DNA of 64,000 nt from Pseudactinotalea suaedae. GTDB taxonomy: Bacteria > Actinomycetota > Actinomycetes > Actinomycetales > Beutenbergiaceae. Where the stretch lies: assembly GCF_009733815.1 (NCBI RefSeq), contig NZ_WNXY01000008.1, forward strand, positions 186,001 through 250,000, read 5' to 3'. The position numbers and the translations under genes are program-made. Position 1 is the stretch's first letter. Every line of letters starts with the position of its first letter. Shown here piece after piece: positions 18,451 through 26,594 of the stretch. Below the pieces are notes generated by a model. That model ran no database searches, was not told the DNA's origin, and saw only the letters and a program-made list of their open reading frames with translations.

Positions 18451-19163
18451 TGGGCCAGATCTCCACCTCAGCTGTCGCGTGGCAGCAAGAGAAGACGACC
18501 CTCAGTGCGACATGGGCGCGCGCCAACGAGCCGGTCGAGTGGATTGCCGCGGCGACACACAGATTCGTCGCGGGACTCCTAGAACTCCTTGATGTCCCTG
18601 AATGGATCACCAGCGACCGCATCCCATGGCCCACCGAGGAGACCGCGCAGCACCAGCTCATCACTGACAATCTCGTCGCCTACGAGGGACGAGTCGCCGT
18701 CGGCAGTGGCTATGGGATCTCGCTTTACGGGGCCGAGCTGCCCAGTCCGAAGATGATGATCAGGGCGGGCGCTGTCGACGTCGGTAACCGCATACCGATC
18801 CATTTTGCCGGGCTCGGCTTCGACCCCCGCTACACCTCGGCGCCACCGCGTGAGGTCGTCGACGATCTGGTCGCGCTCGCCGTGCGCGCATGGAACCCGT
18901 TGACCGTCGACTTCACAACGACGGCGGTCCACGCCGAGGCTGGGCGCAGCGGCTGGGACGTCCCGGTGGGCTACCGGCTCTGGACCAGCCCCGAGGTGGG
19001 AACCTTCAGCGAGGTCGCCGAGGGCCTGACGGTTCGTCCGCTGGAGGGTGGCACCCTCCTCTCAGCCCCGGACGACTGGGGATACCTCGCCGTCGCCGAG
19101 GCCATGAGGCAGACCCTCGAGGCCAACGATCTCGACGAGATCCCGCACGCCTCGGACGTATGA
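18447..19163 (+). CDS. Imm52-like immunity protein
   Basis: A 238-residue cytosolic protein directly overlapping the toxin stop by four nt. It has the features of immunity protein 52: an RTWARANEP-like early segment (TWARANEPVEWI), a central W-x-P-x-D-containing region, and a C-terminal DDWGYLAVAEAMRQTLEAND. Imm52 is the family usually paired with Tox-REase-5 domains. It is expected to bind and neutralise the neighbouring toxin tip. Base composition is lower in GC than the surrounding genes, matching the toxin tip and suggesting that the pair travelled together. The assignment rests on position plus general resemblance. Confidence 0.72.
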   Translation: MMGQISTSAVAWQQEKTTLSATWARANEPVEWIAAATHRFVAGLLELLDVPEWITSDRIPWPTEETAQHQLITDNLVAYEGRVAVGSGYGISLYGAELPSPKMMIRAGAVDVGNRIPIHFAGLGFDPRYTSAPPREVVDDLVALAVRAWNPLTVDFTTTAVHAEAGRSGWDVPVGYRLWTSPEVGTFSEVAEGLTVRPLEGGTLLSAPDDWGYLAVAEAMRQTLEANDLDEIPHASDV

Positions 19164-19186
19164 CCACCACCACCCCGACGAGCTCC

Positions 19187-19582
19187 TCACCGGCCGTTGA
19201 CCCGGCGCGCGGAAGCCAACAGCGTCTTCATCGCGCGTGACGCCGCGGTCCTGTCCTTAGCTGATACGGATTCTGGCGAGTAACCCGCCTTCGTCTTCAG
19301 CTGCAGCAGCCGCGACAGAGGCGCAGCACGTGCGGCGTCAGCTTCCCCGAGAAGCGCAACTGCCTCCTGATGGTTCTCGCCGCGGCTGTAGCGCCGAAGC
19401 TGGGCGATGCAGATCGCGTCAGCTGCAGCGATCCCGGCGTGTACCGCAAGCGTGACGAACGCGTCGCCCACGTCCTCTGCCTCCTCGGCGAGGTCGAGCA
19501 CCAGGTTGGCTGCATCTGCGAACTGCTGGGCTTTGGCGAGCCGCTGCACACCGACCTGCGGTCCAGCATTGACCACCCTCAC
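19187..19582 (-). CDS. HEPN domain protein (HEPN-MNT module 1)
   Basis: A 131-residue all-helical protein with the HEPN core. It carries FVTLAVHAGIAAADAICI followed by YSRGENHQEAVALL, a polar SRGxxH segment in the place where HEPN proteins carry their RxxxxH-type catalytic pair. The GTG start overlaps the stop of the upstream nucleotidyltransferase by four nt, so the pair is one translation unit. In HEPN-MNT toxin-antitoxin systems the HEPN protein is an RNase toxin and the MNT partner inactivates it by adding AMP to it. The arrangement here (MNT first, HEPN second) is consistent. The gene is convergent with the immunity gene. Confidence 0.8.
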   Translation of the reverse strand: MRVVNAGPQVGVQRLAKAQQFADAANLVLDLAEEAEDVGDAFVTLAVHAGIAAADAICIAQLRRYSRGENHQEAVALLGEADAARAAPLSRLLQLKTKAGYSPESVSAKDRTAASRAMKTLLASARRVNGR

Positions 19583-20226
19583 GCCTTACCCCTTTGCGCA
19601 CGTGTGACGCGTCGACGGAACGCATCTGGATCGCCGTGTAGTGCGATGCCCTCGCGCAGGATCTGGGCGAGCGCAGGATCGGCCGCAACGGCCGCGGACT
19701 CGATCTCATCGTCGTCGAGCACGAAAGCCCGGGTGTCGTTACCCGTCCAGGAGGTCGCGACCCGCTGAAGCTGGATGACCTGTCCTTCCCAGACACTGGC
19801 GTCGACCTCCCGAGGCCGTACCAGGAACACGTCGAGGTCGGAATCTGCGCTAGCGGATGTCGTCGCCCACGAGCCGAACAAGGCTGCGTACACCGGCGGC
19901 GCCTCCCATTGTCGAAGGAGGTCCTGGAAGCGTCGCTGCACCTCCTCGGTCAGACGAGCCAGGGCCACGATCGCGGGGGCTGCGACGTGGTCGTTGTTGA
20001 ACCGGTACTGCTGTCCCCGCGCGCCAACCGCCGCGGCGGTGACCACACCTTGCTTCACCAGGCGCGCCAGTGCCCGTCGGACACCTTCCAGCGACCCCCG
20101 CGACAGCGCGCTGGTCAGCTGTGAGGCGGTCACCGCGGCATCGATGGTGGCAAGCCGGGCCAGGACGTCGCCGTCCAGCGTCGAGGTGGCCACGGCGAGC
20201 GGCCGCTGTGGTTCCAAGGTCCGCAC
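19579..20226 (-). CDS. Winged-helix MNT nucleotidyltransferase (HEPN-MNT module 1)
   Basis: A 215-residue protein. The first 90 residues form a winged helix (LTSALSRGSLEGVRRALARLVKQGVV). A minimal nucleotidyltransferase domain follows, with GSW at 118-120 and the metal pair in DSDLDV at about 128-133. The motif continues GSWATTSASADSDLDV, a standard GSx10DxD pattern. The GTG at 20226 has no good ribosome site; a TACAAT box 12 nt before it suggests a leaderless transcript. It aligns over its whole length with the second module at 58.4-59.1 kb. It probably acts as antitoxin and, through its wing, as autoregulator. Confidence 0.82.
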   Translation of the reverse strand: MRTLEPQRPLAVATSTLDGDVLARLATIDAAVTASQLTSALSRGSLEGVRRALARLVKQGVVTAAAVGARGQQYRFNNDHVAAPAIVALARLTEEVQRRFQDLLRQWEAPPVYAALFGSWATTSASADSDLDVFLVRPREVDASVWEGQVIQLQRVATSWTGNDTRAFVLDDDEIESAAVAADPALAQILREGIALHGDPDAFRRRVTRAQRGKA

Positions 20227-20231
20227 CTTCC

Positions 20232-20283
20232 TATGATTGTATGGATCTTCGTAGAATCATACGCGTAGGCGTACTTTTGTACG
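20232..20283 (-). promoter_or_regulatory. Promoter-operator of HEPN-MNT module 1
   Basis: Two inverted repeats lie just upstream of the MNT gene: TATGATT (20232-20238) with AATCATA (20255-20261), and CGTAC-TTTT-GTACG (20270-20283). The second resembles the TCTACTTTTGTAGA element before HEPN-MNT module 2. They probably bind the winged helix of the MNT protein for autoregulation. Confidence 0.5.
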
Positions 20284-20420
20284 ACAAGTTCGTGGTGCGG
20301 CACCGCGTCCGCGCGTGCACCGCCGTCGGAAGGAGCCGTCCTACTCTGGGTGAATGACTGCCTGGCTCTCGACCTCTTCCCATCCGCCGGGCAAAGGACA
20401 CCGCTAGCGCGGTCCGGCTC

Positions 20421-21407
20421 ATGGATGCTTCCCCTCGCCCTGATCGCACCGATCTGCCCCGCGCGGTCACCGACCTGGTGCCGCCGGGGTTGATCGATGC
20501 CGTGCACGGGCACGTGCCGGCACCAGGATTCGCCAGCGGTGACACCTGGTTGATCACCGCGCCCGGGCTGGTCGACGAGCTCACCGAGCTCTGGACCCTC
20601 ACGGTGACCGGGCCGGCCACCTACGGCAACACCTCGCTCGTGCTGCCGGTCACCAGCCCGCAGGGTCCTGCGGTGCTCAAGCTCGCGTGGCCGCACCCTG
20701 AGCTCCGCGAGGAGCACCGGGCGCTCACACTCTGGGGTGGCCGCGGCGCGGTCCGGCTGCTCGCCGCCGACCCCTCCCGCTCGGCCCTGCTGCTCGAGCG
20801 CCTGGAACCGCGCGACCTCGGCGGCCCGCCTGTCTCGGTGCTCGACTCGTGCGAGGAGATCGGGCGCGTCGCCGCCACCCTCGACCGGCCGGCGCCGGCG
20901 TGGCTGCGGCAGCGTGCGAGCGAGCACCTGCGCACCCTCGCCGCCGACATCGACGCCCTCCGTACCGGCCCTCACTCCCACGCCCTGCCGCGGCGGCTGC
21001 TCGAGCGCGGTCGCTCGCTCGCGCTGGATCTCGCCGCGGAGCCGGACATCGACGCCAGGCTCGTGCACGCCGACCTGCACCAGCACAACGTCCTGTGGCG
21101 CCCCGACCCGGGCGAGTGGGTCGCCATCGACCCGCACGCGACCGCCGCCGACCCGACCTGGGTCGTCGCGCCTGCGCTCTGGAACCGCTGGGAGGACGCC
21201 GTCGCTGCCTACGACACGCGGGTCCACCTCAACGTGAGGCTGGACGTCGTCTGCGAGGCCGCTGGCCTCGATGTCGACCGCGGGCGCGTGGTGAGCGAGC
21301 TACGGATCCTGCGCAACGCCGTCGGGGACGTCCGGGCGCAACCACCAGACCTGGCAGCCGCACTCACCCGGCACGTCACCATCCTCAAGGCGCTCCAGCC
21401 GGGCTGA
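20421..21407 (+). CDS. Aminoglycoside phosphotransferase family (APH(6)-like) kinase
   Basis: A 328-residue kinase of the aminoglycoside/hydroxyurea phosphotransferase family. The glycine-containing nucleotide loop region is around YGNTSLVLPV, with the ATP-binding lysine in VLKLAWP. The catalytic loop is VHADLHQHNVL and the metal-binding segment is WVAIDPHATAADPTW. The order and the HxDxxxxN signature fit streptomycin 6-kinase relatives. Such proteins can inactivate aminoglycosides, but chromosomal members often have other small-molecule substrates. It stands alone between the HEPN-MNT module and the DUF1206 gene. The family is firm; resistance is not demonstrated. Confidence 0.85.
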   Translation: MDASPRPDRTDLPRAVTDLVPPGLIDAVHGHVPAPGFASGDTWLITAPGLVDELTELWTLTVTGPATYGNTSLVLPVTSPQGPAVLKLAWPHPELREEHRALTLWGGRGAVRLLAADPSRSALLLERLEPRDLGGPPVSVLDSCEEIGRVAATLDRPAPAWLRQRASEHLRTLAADIDALRTGPHSHALPRRLLERGRSLALDLAAEPDIDARLVHADLHQHNVLWRPDPGEWVAIDPHATAADPTWVVAPALWNRWEDAVAAYDTRVHLNVRLDVVCEAAGLDVDRGRVVSELRILRNAVGDVRAQPPDLAAALTRHVTILKALQPG

Positions 21408-21411
21408 CCGA

Positions 21412-22218
21412 TCACATCCGCGAGTAGCGCGCCCGGGCGAAGGAGTAGAGCCCGTAGGCCGCGAGCCCGACCGCCACGACCAGCAGCAGCACGACGCCGA
21501 ACGGCTGGTCGCGCAGCGTCTTGAGTGCGGCGTCCAGACCGGTGGGCTGGTCGGGGTCGGCCTGCAGCGCTGCGGTGAGGAACAGCCCACCCATGACGGC
21601 GAGCGCCGCACCCTTGGCGACGTAGCCGACCATGCCGAGCACCGTCACGGCGCGGCTGACCTGGCGCTTGCCCGTGCCGCCCAGGTCCTCGAGGAACTTC
21701 CGCTTCGCACCCTTGACGACGTGATACCCGCCGACACCCAGCACCACCAGGCCCAGCAGCCCGACCAGGATCCGCCCGGCCGGGGCCGCCATCAGGGTGG
21801 CGGTCGCCTCGGAGGTGGTCTCGCCGCCGTCGGCACCCGCGCCGGTGACGACGCGGAACGCCGTGAACGCGAGGGCACCGTAGACGACACCCTTGCCGGC
21901 CGCCTTGACCCGGTCGAGCAGCTGGTCGCGGCCCGAGCCGCCGTGCGAGACGATCGCTTCCACCAGGTGCCACAGCGCCAGGGCCGCGAACGCCACCGCG
22001 CACACCCACAGCAGCACCGAGCCGCCGGTGCTCGAACCCAGCTGCTCGAGCGCGCCCGCCTCGTCGGCCTCGCCGGAGGAGCCGAGCGCCACCTGGGCGG
22101 CGATCCACGCGATCAGCAAGTGCACCACGCCGCTCGCGGCGTACCCGATCCGCGCGACCCGCTCGAAGGCGGTGCTACGGCTCGCTCGCTGGGCCATGCC
22201 CTGCACGTCGTTGTTCAC
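21412..22218 (-). CDS. DUF1206 membrane protein
   Basis: A 268-residue integral membrane protein with three repeats of a two-helix unit. Each repeat opens with an arginine-glycine-type helix start: IGYAASGVVHLLIAW, VVYGALAFTAFRVV and VGYVAKGAALAVMGG. This triplicated layout is characteristic of DUF1206, a family found mainly in actinobacteria and cyanobacteria and of unknown function. It is convergent with the kinase gene (4-nt gap) and divergent from the next gene. Confidence 0.88.
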   Translation of the reverse strand: MNNDVQGMAQRASRSTAFERVARIGYAASGVVHLLIAWIAAQVALGSSGEADEAGALEQLGSSTGGSVLLWVCAVAFAALALWHLVEAIVSHGGSGRDQLLDRVKAAGKGVVYGALAFTAFRVVTGAGADGGETTSEATATLMAAPAGRILVGLLGLVVLGVGGYHVVKGAKRKFLEDLGGTGKRQVSRAVTVLGMVGYVAKGAALAVMGGLFLTAALQADPDQPTGLDAALKTLRDQPFGVVLLLVVAVGLAAYGLYSFARARYSRM

Positions 22219-22276
22219 GGCCTGATCTCACCACTGTGCGGCCCGGTTGGCCAGCCCGCCCTCGTAGCCTGGTCCG

Positions 22277-22876
22277 ATGCCGATCGACCTCGACACCCTC
22301 CGCGTGGAGGTTCTGCCCGCCGAGCAGACGGATCCGACGGCGGAGCTCACCCACGAGCTCGGCGCCGGGATGGTCGTCAGGCTGGTGAGCGCGACGCCGG
22401 CCGGGCCGGAGAGCCTGGCTCGCTCCGCCGTCGAGCTCCCGATCGAGAGCCTGCTGAAGATCGGGGTCGGGGCCACGAACAGGGCCGAGCTGGAGGGCAT
22501 CGAGATCAGCCCGCGCACCGTGGGGGAGCATCGGTACCTGGGGGCGGTCCGCGAGGGATCGCGGTACGTCTCCTCGATGCTGGTCTCGCCCGGCGGGCCG
22601 TTCGGGCTGGAGGGCGTGACCGACCTGCTGGTCGCGGCACCGCGCCGCTCGCTGGCGATCTGCCGGCCCATGGAGCGCGCGTTCCCGGACCCGTGCGCCA
22701 CGCTCGCCACGCTGACGGCGTCCCTGCACCAGAACGCCGCCGACCCCTGCACGCCCCACGTGTTCTGGTGGCGGGACGGCACGCTGCACCGGATCCACGT
22801 CGACCACCAGGCCCGCCGGGTGACGGTCGCCCCCGAGGTCGCCGGCCTGGTCGACCAGCTGCCGCGCCAGATCTGA
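22277..22876 (+). CDS. Hypothetical protein, 199 residues
   Basis: A 199-residue soluble protein without signal peptide or transmembrane helix. It opens MPIDLDTLRVEVL and has a late region, CATLATLTASLHQNAAD, plus VFWWRDGTLHRIHVD that suggests a mixed alpha/beta fold. I do not recognise the family. The start at 22277 leaves only 58 nt to the divergent DUF1206 gene. Codon use is like its neighbours and it is followed by the repeat-bearing intergenic region. Function unknown. Confidence 0.7.
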   Translation: MPIDLDTLRVEVLPAEQTDPTAELTHELGAGMVVRLVSATPAGPESLARSAVELPIESLLKIGVGATNRAELEGIEISPRTVGEHRYLGAVREGSRYVSSMLVSPGGPFGLEGVTDLLVAAPRRSLAICRPMERAFPDPCATLATLTASLHQNAADPCTPHVFWWRDGTLHRIHVDHQARRVTVAPEVAGLVDQLPRQI

Positions 22877-22912
22877 GCCGCCCAACCGGGCGCGCGGCCA
22901 CCCCACCGCGAC

Positions 22913-22978
22913 GAGATCGCACTTGTGGCTCGAGATCGCACCTGCGGGGGTGCGATCTCAAGCCAGAGGTGCGATCTC
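22913..22978. repeat. 66-nt compound palindromic repeat, unit 1
   Basis: Four copies of the GAGATCGCACC word, two direct and two inverted, occur in 66 nt and can fold as nested hairpins with a TGCGG-type tip. The unit lies in the 332-nt gene-free region between the convergent hypothetical and MFS genes. A second unit with the same design starts at 23134, where the word is GAGGTCGCACC. The rest of this gene-free region is GC-rich and featureless. Confidence 0.75.
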
Positions 22979-23133
22979 GTGCGACAGGGTCGGCCGTGCG
23001 CGGGCAGCGCGGGCGGGAGAGCGAGAAGCTCGACGAGGGCGAGGGGCTGCGCGGGCGGGTTGGGCCCGCGGGGCTTGGTGGCGGTGGGACTTGGGGGCGG
23101 TGGGGCGAAGGGTCGCGAGCCCGCCGCCACGTC

Positions 23134-23199
23134 GAGGTCGCACCCTTGGCTCGAGGTCGCACCTCCGGAGGTGCGACCTCGAGCCGGAGGTGCGACCTC
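23134..23199. repeat. 66-nt compound palindromic repeat, unit 2
   Basis: Same 66-nt architecture as unit 1, but every ATC word is GTC and every GAT word is GAC, so paired arms changed together. The central part, GGTCGCACCTCCGGAGGTGCGACC, is a near-perfect long palindrome. It probably also serves as the terminator between the convergent genes. Confidence 0.75.
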
Positions 23200-23208
23200 G
23201 AGGGCCCG

Positions 23209-24537
23209 TCAGTGCGGGGTGGGGGCCGTTGTCGACTCGTCGACCGGCACCCGCGCGGCACGACCGGCCCGGATCGCAAGCACCGCCGTGAGGATCGCCG
23301 GCACCAGCAGCACCGCACCGGCGATGTTGACGCCCTGGAACCCGCCGAGCGCCAGGATCGGGCCGGCGAGGGCGGCAGCGCCCGCGCCGGCGTAGTTCAT
23401 GCCGGCGTCGGTGGCCCCTTGCAGCGGCACCCGGACCCGCTCGGGCGCGGCGGCCGTGAGCAGCGCGGAGCCCGCGATCACGCACCCCGACCACCCCAGC
23501 CCGAGCACGGTCAGCGCCACCATCGTGAGCTCGCTGTCGCCGAAGGCGGCGATGTAGCCGAGCACGACGGCGGTGCCCTCGACCGCCATACCCGCGAGCG
23601 CGGTGCGGACCGTCCCGAACCGGTCGGCCGCCCACCCCCACACCGGGCTGAGCGCGTACATGCCCAGCACGTGCAGGCTGATGACGATCCCGATGAGCTC
23701 GAGCGTCATGCCGTGGTGCTGCATGTGGAGCGGTGTCATCACCATGACCATCACCATGACGGCGTGGGCGCTGGCGATGAGGACGACGGCGAATCTCGCC
23801 CGGGGGTTGCCCGCCGCCCACCGCAGCGCGGCCAGGGCACCGACCTTCTCAGCGCCTGACGGCACCGGCGCGGGCGCCGGCGCAGTCGGCTCCGGGCCCA
23901 CCGGTTGCGCCGCACGCGGCGGCGCGGCGGCGGCAGCGGCGGCCGCCACCCCACCCGCGGCACGCGTCGGCCGGAACAGCAGCCCGATCACGGTCGCGGC
24001 CGCCGCGAAGGAGACCACCGAGAACAGGTAGGGGCCCACGAGCTCGGGCAGCCCGAGCGAGACCCCGAGCCGGTCACCGGGCGCCGTCAGGTTGGGGCCG
24101 GCGACCGAGCCGATCGTCGTCGCCCAGATCACGATGGACATCGTGCGGGCGCGGCGGTCGGCGGGGACGTCGTCGGCGGCGGCGTACCGCGACTGCAGGT
24201 TGCACGCCTGCGCCACCCCGAACAGGCCGAGTCCGACCAGCAGCACGATCAGCTGGCCCACGATCCCGGCGGTGATGATGAGCACGGCGCCGGCCACCGC
24301 CAGCACGTAACCGAGCGTCAGTGCTCGGCGCCTGCCGGCCTTGGCCGCCATCGTCGCCAGCGGCACGGCGGCCACGGCCGCACCGAGGACGCTCGCCGCC
24401 TGCGCCAGCCCCGCGATCGCGGTGCCACCGAGGCGCTCGGCGAGCAGCGCGCCCACGGCCACCCCGGACGCCACGCCGACGCCGCCGAGCAGGTTGCTCG
24501 CGACCAGCGCGGCGAGGTTTCTGCGGGACTGGGCCAT
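23209..24537 (-). CDS. MFS transporter
   Basis: A 442-residue major facilitator protein with about 12 hydrophobic segments in two halves of six. A central cytoplasmic loop rich in Ala/Pro separates the halves at around residues 195-235. The loop RYAAADDVPADRRARTMSI and the half-two segment WGWAADRFGTVRTALAGM have the GxxxDRxGRR-like A-motif region of MFS exporters. The ATG at 24537 overlaps the stop of the upstream ABC ATPase by one nt (TGATG), so it is translated as the last gene of the dipeptide-transport operon. It may export a product or an amino acid released from imported peptides. Confidence 0.88.
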   Translation of the reverse strand: MAQSRRNLAALVASNLLGGVGVASGVAVGALLAERLGGTAIAGLAQAASVLGAAVAAVPLATMAAKAGRRRALTLGYVLAVAGAVLIITAGIVGQLIVLLVGLGLFGVAQACNLQSRYAAADDVPADRRARTMSIVIWATTIGSVAGPNLTAPGDRLGVSLGLPELVGPYLFSVVSFAAAATVIGLLFRPTRAAGGVAAAAAAAAPPRAAQPVGPEPTAPAPAPVPSGAEKVGALAALRWAAGNPRARFAVVLIASAHAVMVMVMVMTPLHMQHHGMTLELIGIVISLHVLGMYALSPVWGWAADRFGTVRTALAGMAVEGTAVVLGYIAAFGDSELTMVALTVLGLGWSGCVIAGSALLTAAAPERVRVPLQGATDAGMNYAGAGAAALAGPILALGGFQGVNIAGAVLLVPAILTAVLAIRAGRAARVPVDESTTAPTPH

Positions 24538-25562
24538 CAGATCCCGCTCGTCTCGGCGAAGTGGCACTCGACGGTGTGCGTCGGGCTGACCTGGACCACC
24601 GGCGGCGCGACCTGGGCGCACACCTCCGCAGCCATGGGGCACCGGGTGCGGAACCGGCAACCGCTGGGCAGGTTCAGCGGCGTCGGCGGCTCCCCGTGCA
24701 GGATGATCCGCTCGCGGCGCACCGTGGGATCCGGGACCGGTGACGCCGCGAGCAGCGCGCGGGTGTAGGGGTGCTGGGGGTTGGCGAACAGGTCGTCGGT
24801 GTCCGCGACCTCGACGATCCGTCCGAGATACATCACCCCCACACGTTGCGCCACCTGGCGCACGATCGGCAACCCGTGAGCGATGAACAGGTAGGTCAGA
24901 CCGAGCCGCTCGCGCAGGTCCACCAGCAGGTTCGTGATCTGCGCCTGCACCGAGACGTCGAGCGCGGAGACCGCCTCGTCGGCCAGGATCAGCCGCGGGT
25001 TCAGCGCGATCGCCCGCGCGATCCCGACGCGCTGCCGCTGACCGCCCGAGAGCGCCCGCGGACGAGCGGCCGCCCGGGAGGGGTCCAGACCCACCGAGCG
25101 CATCAGCTCGGCCACCCGGTCCGTGAGCGTCGAGCCACGCAGACCCTCGAACACCCGCAGCGGCTCACCGATGATCGATCCCACGCTCATGCGGGGGTTG
25201 AGGGAGCCGAGCGGGTCCTGGAACACGACCTGCATCTGCCGCCTGGTCCTGCGCAGCTGCTCGCCGCCCTGGTTCTCGATCGACTGCCCGTCGAAGGTGA
25301 TCGTGCCCGACGTCGGGGCGTCCAGGCGCACCGCCACCCGGCCCAGCGTGGACTTGCCGGAACCGGACTCGCCCACGAGCCCGAAGGTCTCGCCGCGCTC
25401 GATGCTCAGGCTGACGCCGTCGACCGCGCGCAGCGTGCTCGCCGGGTGGAACGGGTTGGTGGAGGTCCGCACCTGGAAGTGCTTGGAGACTTCGTCGAGG
25501 GTGAGGATCGGGTCGCCGTCCAGGCGTTCGCCTGCGTCCTGGATCCCGACGACGGCGGTCAT
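24537..25562 (-). CDS. Dipeptide/oligopeptide ABC transporter ATP-binding protein (DppF-like)
   Basis: A 341-residue ATPase. Walker A is GESGSGKST, the signature is LSGGQRQR, Walker B is [12 protein letters not shown], and the switch region is [12 protein letters not shown]. The C-terminal oligopeptide-transporter extension has cysteines in [15 protein letters not shown], typical of OppF/DppF (oligo_HPY). The start at 25562 follows a GGAGG-like site. It overlaps the partner ATPase by four nt. In the usual importer the two ATPases form a heterodimer under two permeases. Confidence 0.92.
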   Translation of the reverse strand: MTAVVGIQDAGERLDGDPILTLDEVSKHFQVRTSTNPFHPASTLRAVDGVSLSIERGETFGLVGESGSGKSTLGRVAVRLDAPTSGTITFDGQSIENQGGEQLRRTRRQMQVVFQDPLGSLNPRMSVGSIIGEPLRVFEGLRGSTLTDRVAELMRSVGLDPSRAAARPRALSGGQRQRVGIARAIALNPRLILADEAVSALDVSVQAQITNLLVDLRERLGLTYLFIAHGLPIVRQVAQRVGVMYLGRIVEVADTDDLFANPQHPYTRALLAASPVPDPTVRRERIILHGEPPTPLNLPSGCRFRTRCPMAAEVCAQVAPPVVQVSPTHTVECHFAETSGI

Positions 25563-26584
25563 GCCGATCCTCCGTTGTGCACGAGCTCGGGGGCCGGGGC
25601 GGCCTCCCGCGTGAGCGGGTTCCAGCATGCCACCGTGCCGCCCGCCTCCGGTTCCAGCGGTGGGTCCTCGGTGGTGCAGCGGGGCAGCGCGTTGACGCAC
25701 CGAGGATGGAAGGCGCAGCCACCCGGCAACGACGAGGGGTCGGGCACGGAGCCGCCGATGGCCGGCAGCACCACCGGTCGCGCGCCCACCATCGGGGGGA
25801 TGCACGCCAGTAGGCCACCGGTGTACGGGTGGGCGGGCGCGGCGAAGACCTTCTGCGGGTCCGCGTCCTCCACCACCCGCCCGGCGTACATCACGACCAC
25901 GCGGTCGGCGACCTCGGCCGCGACCCCCATGTCGTGCGTGACCAGCAGCACCGACATGTCCTCCTCGTGCCGGAGCCGATCGATCAGCTCCAGGATCTGG
26001 GCCTGGATGGTGACGTCGAGCGCCGTCGTCGGCTCGTCCGCCAGCAGCAGCCGCGGCCGCGCCAGCAGCGCCATCGCGATCATCACCCGCTGGCACATGC
26101 CGCCCGAGAGCGCGTGCGGGTAGGAGCGGAGCACACGCTCGCAGTCGTGGATGCCCACCTCCTGCAGCGCCTCCGAGAGCCGGGCGGTCTCGGCCTTGGG
26201 GGAGAGGCGCTCGCGGCGGCGCAGCCCCTCCCGCAGCTGGGACTCCACCGTGAACACCGGGTCGAGGCTGCTCAGCGGCTCCTGGAACACCATCGCGAGG
26301 TCGCGGCCGCGCATGCGCCGCATCCGCTCGGCGTCGAGGGAGAACAGGTCGACGTCGTCGAAGAGGGCTGTGCCGCCGACCTTCATGCGGCGGTCGAGCT
26401 GGGTCAGCCCCATCACGGTCCGGGCCGTGACGGACTTCCCGGAGCCGGACTCCCCGACGAGGCAGACGATCTCCCCCTTGCGCACGTCCAGGGTGGCGTC
26501 GCGCACCAGCGGTATGTCTCGGTGTCCGTTGTCGAGCTCGACGCTCACGCCGTCGAGCCGCAGCAGGTGGTCGCGTGCAGGCAT
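25559..26584 (-). CDS. Dipeptide/oligopeptide ABC transporter ATP-binding protein (DppD-like)
   Basis: A 341-residue ATPase with Walker [10 protein letters not shown], signature LSGGMCQR, Walker [13 protein letters not shown] and switch [10 protein letters not shown]. The C-terminal oligo_HPY segment includes [13 protein letters not shown]. The ATG at 26584 was preferred because GAGGGAG lies at the right distance; an ATG 21 nt upstream would overlap the permease gene. It is the first of the two tandem ATPases and pairs with the DppF-like neighbour. Confidence 0.92.
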   Translation of the reverse strand: MPARDHLLRLDGVSVELDNGHRDIPLVRDATLDVRKGEIVCLVGESGSGKSVTARTVMGLTQLDRRMKVGGTALFDDVDLFSLDAERMRRMRGRDLAMVFQEPLSSLDPVFTVESQLREGLRRRERLSPKAETARLSEALQEVGIHDCERVLRSYPHALSGGMCQRVMIAMALLARPRLLLADEPTTALDVTIQAQILELIDRLRHEEDMSVLLVTHDMGVAAEVADRVVVMYAGRVVEDADPQKVFAAPAHPYTGGLLACIPPMVGARPVVLPAIGGSVPDPSSLPGGCAFHPRCVNALPRCTTEDPPLEPEAGGTVACWNPLTREAAPAPELVHNGGSA

Positions 26585-26594
26585 CCGGTCTCCC

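Noticed and set aside
21721-23859. 712-codon plus-strand frame across DUF1206 and repeats
   Set aside because: Low-complexity Arg/Gly translation crossing the repeat-bearing intergenic region and antisense to MFS.
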